DNA of 5,000 nucleotides. Source: Sandarakinorhabdus sp. Its GTDB lineage: Bacteria; Pseudomonadota; Alphaproteobacteria; Sphingomonadales; Sphingomonadaceae. Below are positions 4,993-5,000 of the stretch, in pieces. Each line of letters begins with the position of its first letter. Position 1 is the stretch's first letter. Location of the stretch: assembly GCA_025458465.1 (NCBI GenBank), contig JALOSK010000214.1, positions 1 through 5,000 on the forward strand, given 5' to 3'. Made by a program: the position numbers and the translations under genes. The notes under the pieces were generated by a model that saw only the letters and a list, made by a program, of their open reading frames with translations, did no database searches and had not been told where the DNA came from.

Positions 4993-5000
4993 GATCCTGA

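Overview
This GC-rich window (most third codon positions are G or C) looks like an alphaproteobacterial chromosome, most likely a sphingomonad. That rests on general resemblance of the proteins, not on a marker gene. It falls into two parts.

Positions 1-3180 are ordinary chromosomal genes. A SixA-type phosphohistidine phosphatase (35-595, +) is followed tail-to-tail by a small secreted protein gene on the minus strand (start at 981). That gene has a clear intrinsic terminator at 599-634 but no stop codon before it. A 111-base divergent spacer separates it from a Crp/Fnr-family regulator (1093-1776, +). The regulator overlaps by 4 bases, tail-to-tail, with a POT/PTR2-like major facilitator transporter (1773 to about 3038-3170, -). 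The transporter has lost the key residues of proton-coupled peptide symporters, and its N-terminus is uncertain.

Positions 3181-5000 are prophage-like and all on the minus strand. Reading in the direction of transcription there is a virion/tail-type protein (4992-4183), a structured RNA region (about 4188-3903), a small protein resembling the N-terminal domain of P22-type antirepressors (3902-3495), an 86-residue unknown protein overlapping it by 8 bases (3502-3242), and an intrinsic terminator (about 3218-3182).

The most interesting element is the RNA between the tail gene and the antirepressor. It has the size, hairpin layout and position of the C4 antisense RNA that silences the antirepressor of phages P1 and P7. 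Two blocks of the upstream RNA (7 and 8 bases) are perfectly complementary, in antiparallel order, to two adjacent blocks in the antirepressor leader. I infer an RNA-based immunity switch: the C4-like RNA pairs with the leader and holds the antirepressor off during lysogeny.
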